From: Brevipalpus yothersi
Taxonomy: Eukaryota > Arthropoda > Arachnida > Trombidiformes > Tenuipalpidae
Length of the DNA: 64,000 bases
Direction of reading: 5' to 3'
Assembly (NCBI GenBank): GCA_003956705.1
Contig: QZCP01000231.1
Coordinates: forward strand, 1-64,000
Shown here: positions 63,701 to 64,000 of the stretch, one piece after another
How the letters are laid out: the number at the start of each line of letters is the position of its first letter
Numbering within the stretch: position 1 is the first letter of the stretch
Translations under genes and position numbers: made by a program
The notes under the pieces: generated by a model
The model's input: the letters and a program-made list of their open reading frames with translations, nothing else
What the model was told of the DNA's origin: nothing
The model's database searches: none

Positions 63701-63873
63701 TAAACGAATGTGAAAGCGCGTAGTAAAGCAAGTGAGTAGCGAGATAGAGATGAAGATCGACTTGAAACACACACACACATACACATAAATCCCTTCAGGG
63801 TATCTCTCACGTCTGATGAAAATACAAAATTTACGTGTTGTGAACAATCATCTCACCCTCTACTCAACCCATG

Positions 63874-63875
<2 letters not shown>
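60765..63875. other. XPNPEP1 upstream region, no convincing gene
   Basis: Should contain a 5' exon or promoter of XPNPEP1, because the first coding exon begins at a splice acceptor at 60764. A 172-codon minus-strand frame (62708-63226) is the longest here; it is rich in Leu, Ile, Ser and His and has no family resemblance. CA repeats occur at 63662-63695 and 63767-63786. Confidence 0.5.

Positions 63876-63928
<53 letters not shown>
63876..63928. repeat. (TC)n microsatellite
   Basis: A 53-base TC array followed by impure CT-rich sequence to about 63954, close to the window end. Confidence 0.98.
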
Positions 63929-63946
<18 letters not shown>

Positions 63947-64000
63947 CTTCTCTCACAGCTTCACTCATCCTCCGAACCCTTTCGGCTCGGAAATGTTTCT

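Noticed and set aside
1..64000. Possible CRISPR arrays or bacterial elements
   Set aside because: The only regular repeats are dinucleotide microsatellites and a few diverged direct repeats; spliced animal genes occupy both halves of the window.

Overview
The window is a stretch of AT-rich animal nuclear DNA. Genes are split by GT-AG introns. The gene set is: an ER J-protein (DNAJB9/ERdj4 type), a RING-H2 E3 ligase (RNF126/RNF115 type), an NRF-6-type acyltransferase-3 membrane protein, phospholipase C-gamma, a delta-9 acyl-CoA desaturase, an unrecognised coiled-coil/proline-rich protein, and X-prolyl aminopeptidase 1. NRF-6-type proteins are abundant in nematodes and arthropods, so an arthropod is the best guess and a mite or other chelicerate is plausible. 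The sequence alone does not fix the species.

Layout. 1-3.3 kb is dense in (GA)n/(CT)n microsatellites. 3.3-4.5 kb holds at most one weak first exon. 4.56-8.6 kb is a patchwork of diverged direct repeats (A, B, B', A') with a recent, roughly 96% identical copy of three PLC-gamma exons set between A and B. 9.2-12.3 kb carries two plus-strand genes (DNAJB9-like, RNF126-like). 13.9-31 kb carries three compact minus-strand genes (acyltransferase, PLC-gamma, desaturase). 34.4-35.7 kb holds the 3' end of a minus-strand coiled-coil gene. 36-48.9 kb is mostly microsatellites, low-complexity DNA and a 589-base assembly gap inside a CT array. 49-60.7 kb is the long minus-strand XPNPEP1 gene, whose last exon lies behind a 5 kb microsatellite-filled intron. 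60.8-64 kb shows no convincing gene.

These are housekeeping and signalling genes, not a pathway cluster. PLC-gamma (lipid signalling), the desaturase and the acyltransferase all touch lipids, but nothing suggests that they are co-regulated.

No new molecular system is evident. The observations most worth a second look are: (1) the PLC-gamma exon copy, in which 21 of 25 coding differences are synonymous, unlike a neutrally decaying pseudogene; (2) the neighbouring diverged repeats, which share conserved short peptides on the minus strand; (3) the sharp split between a microsatellite-free gene block (3.3-27.3 kb) and microsatellite-saturated flanks; and (4) a frame-breaking cassette exon in the coiled-coil gene. 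All exon boundaries were read by eye from reading frame, splice dinucleotides and remembered family conservation; none was tested against transcripts.
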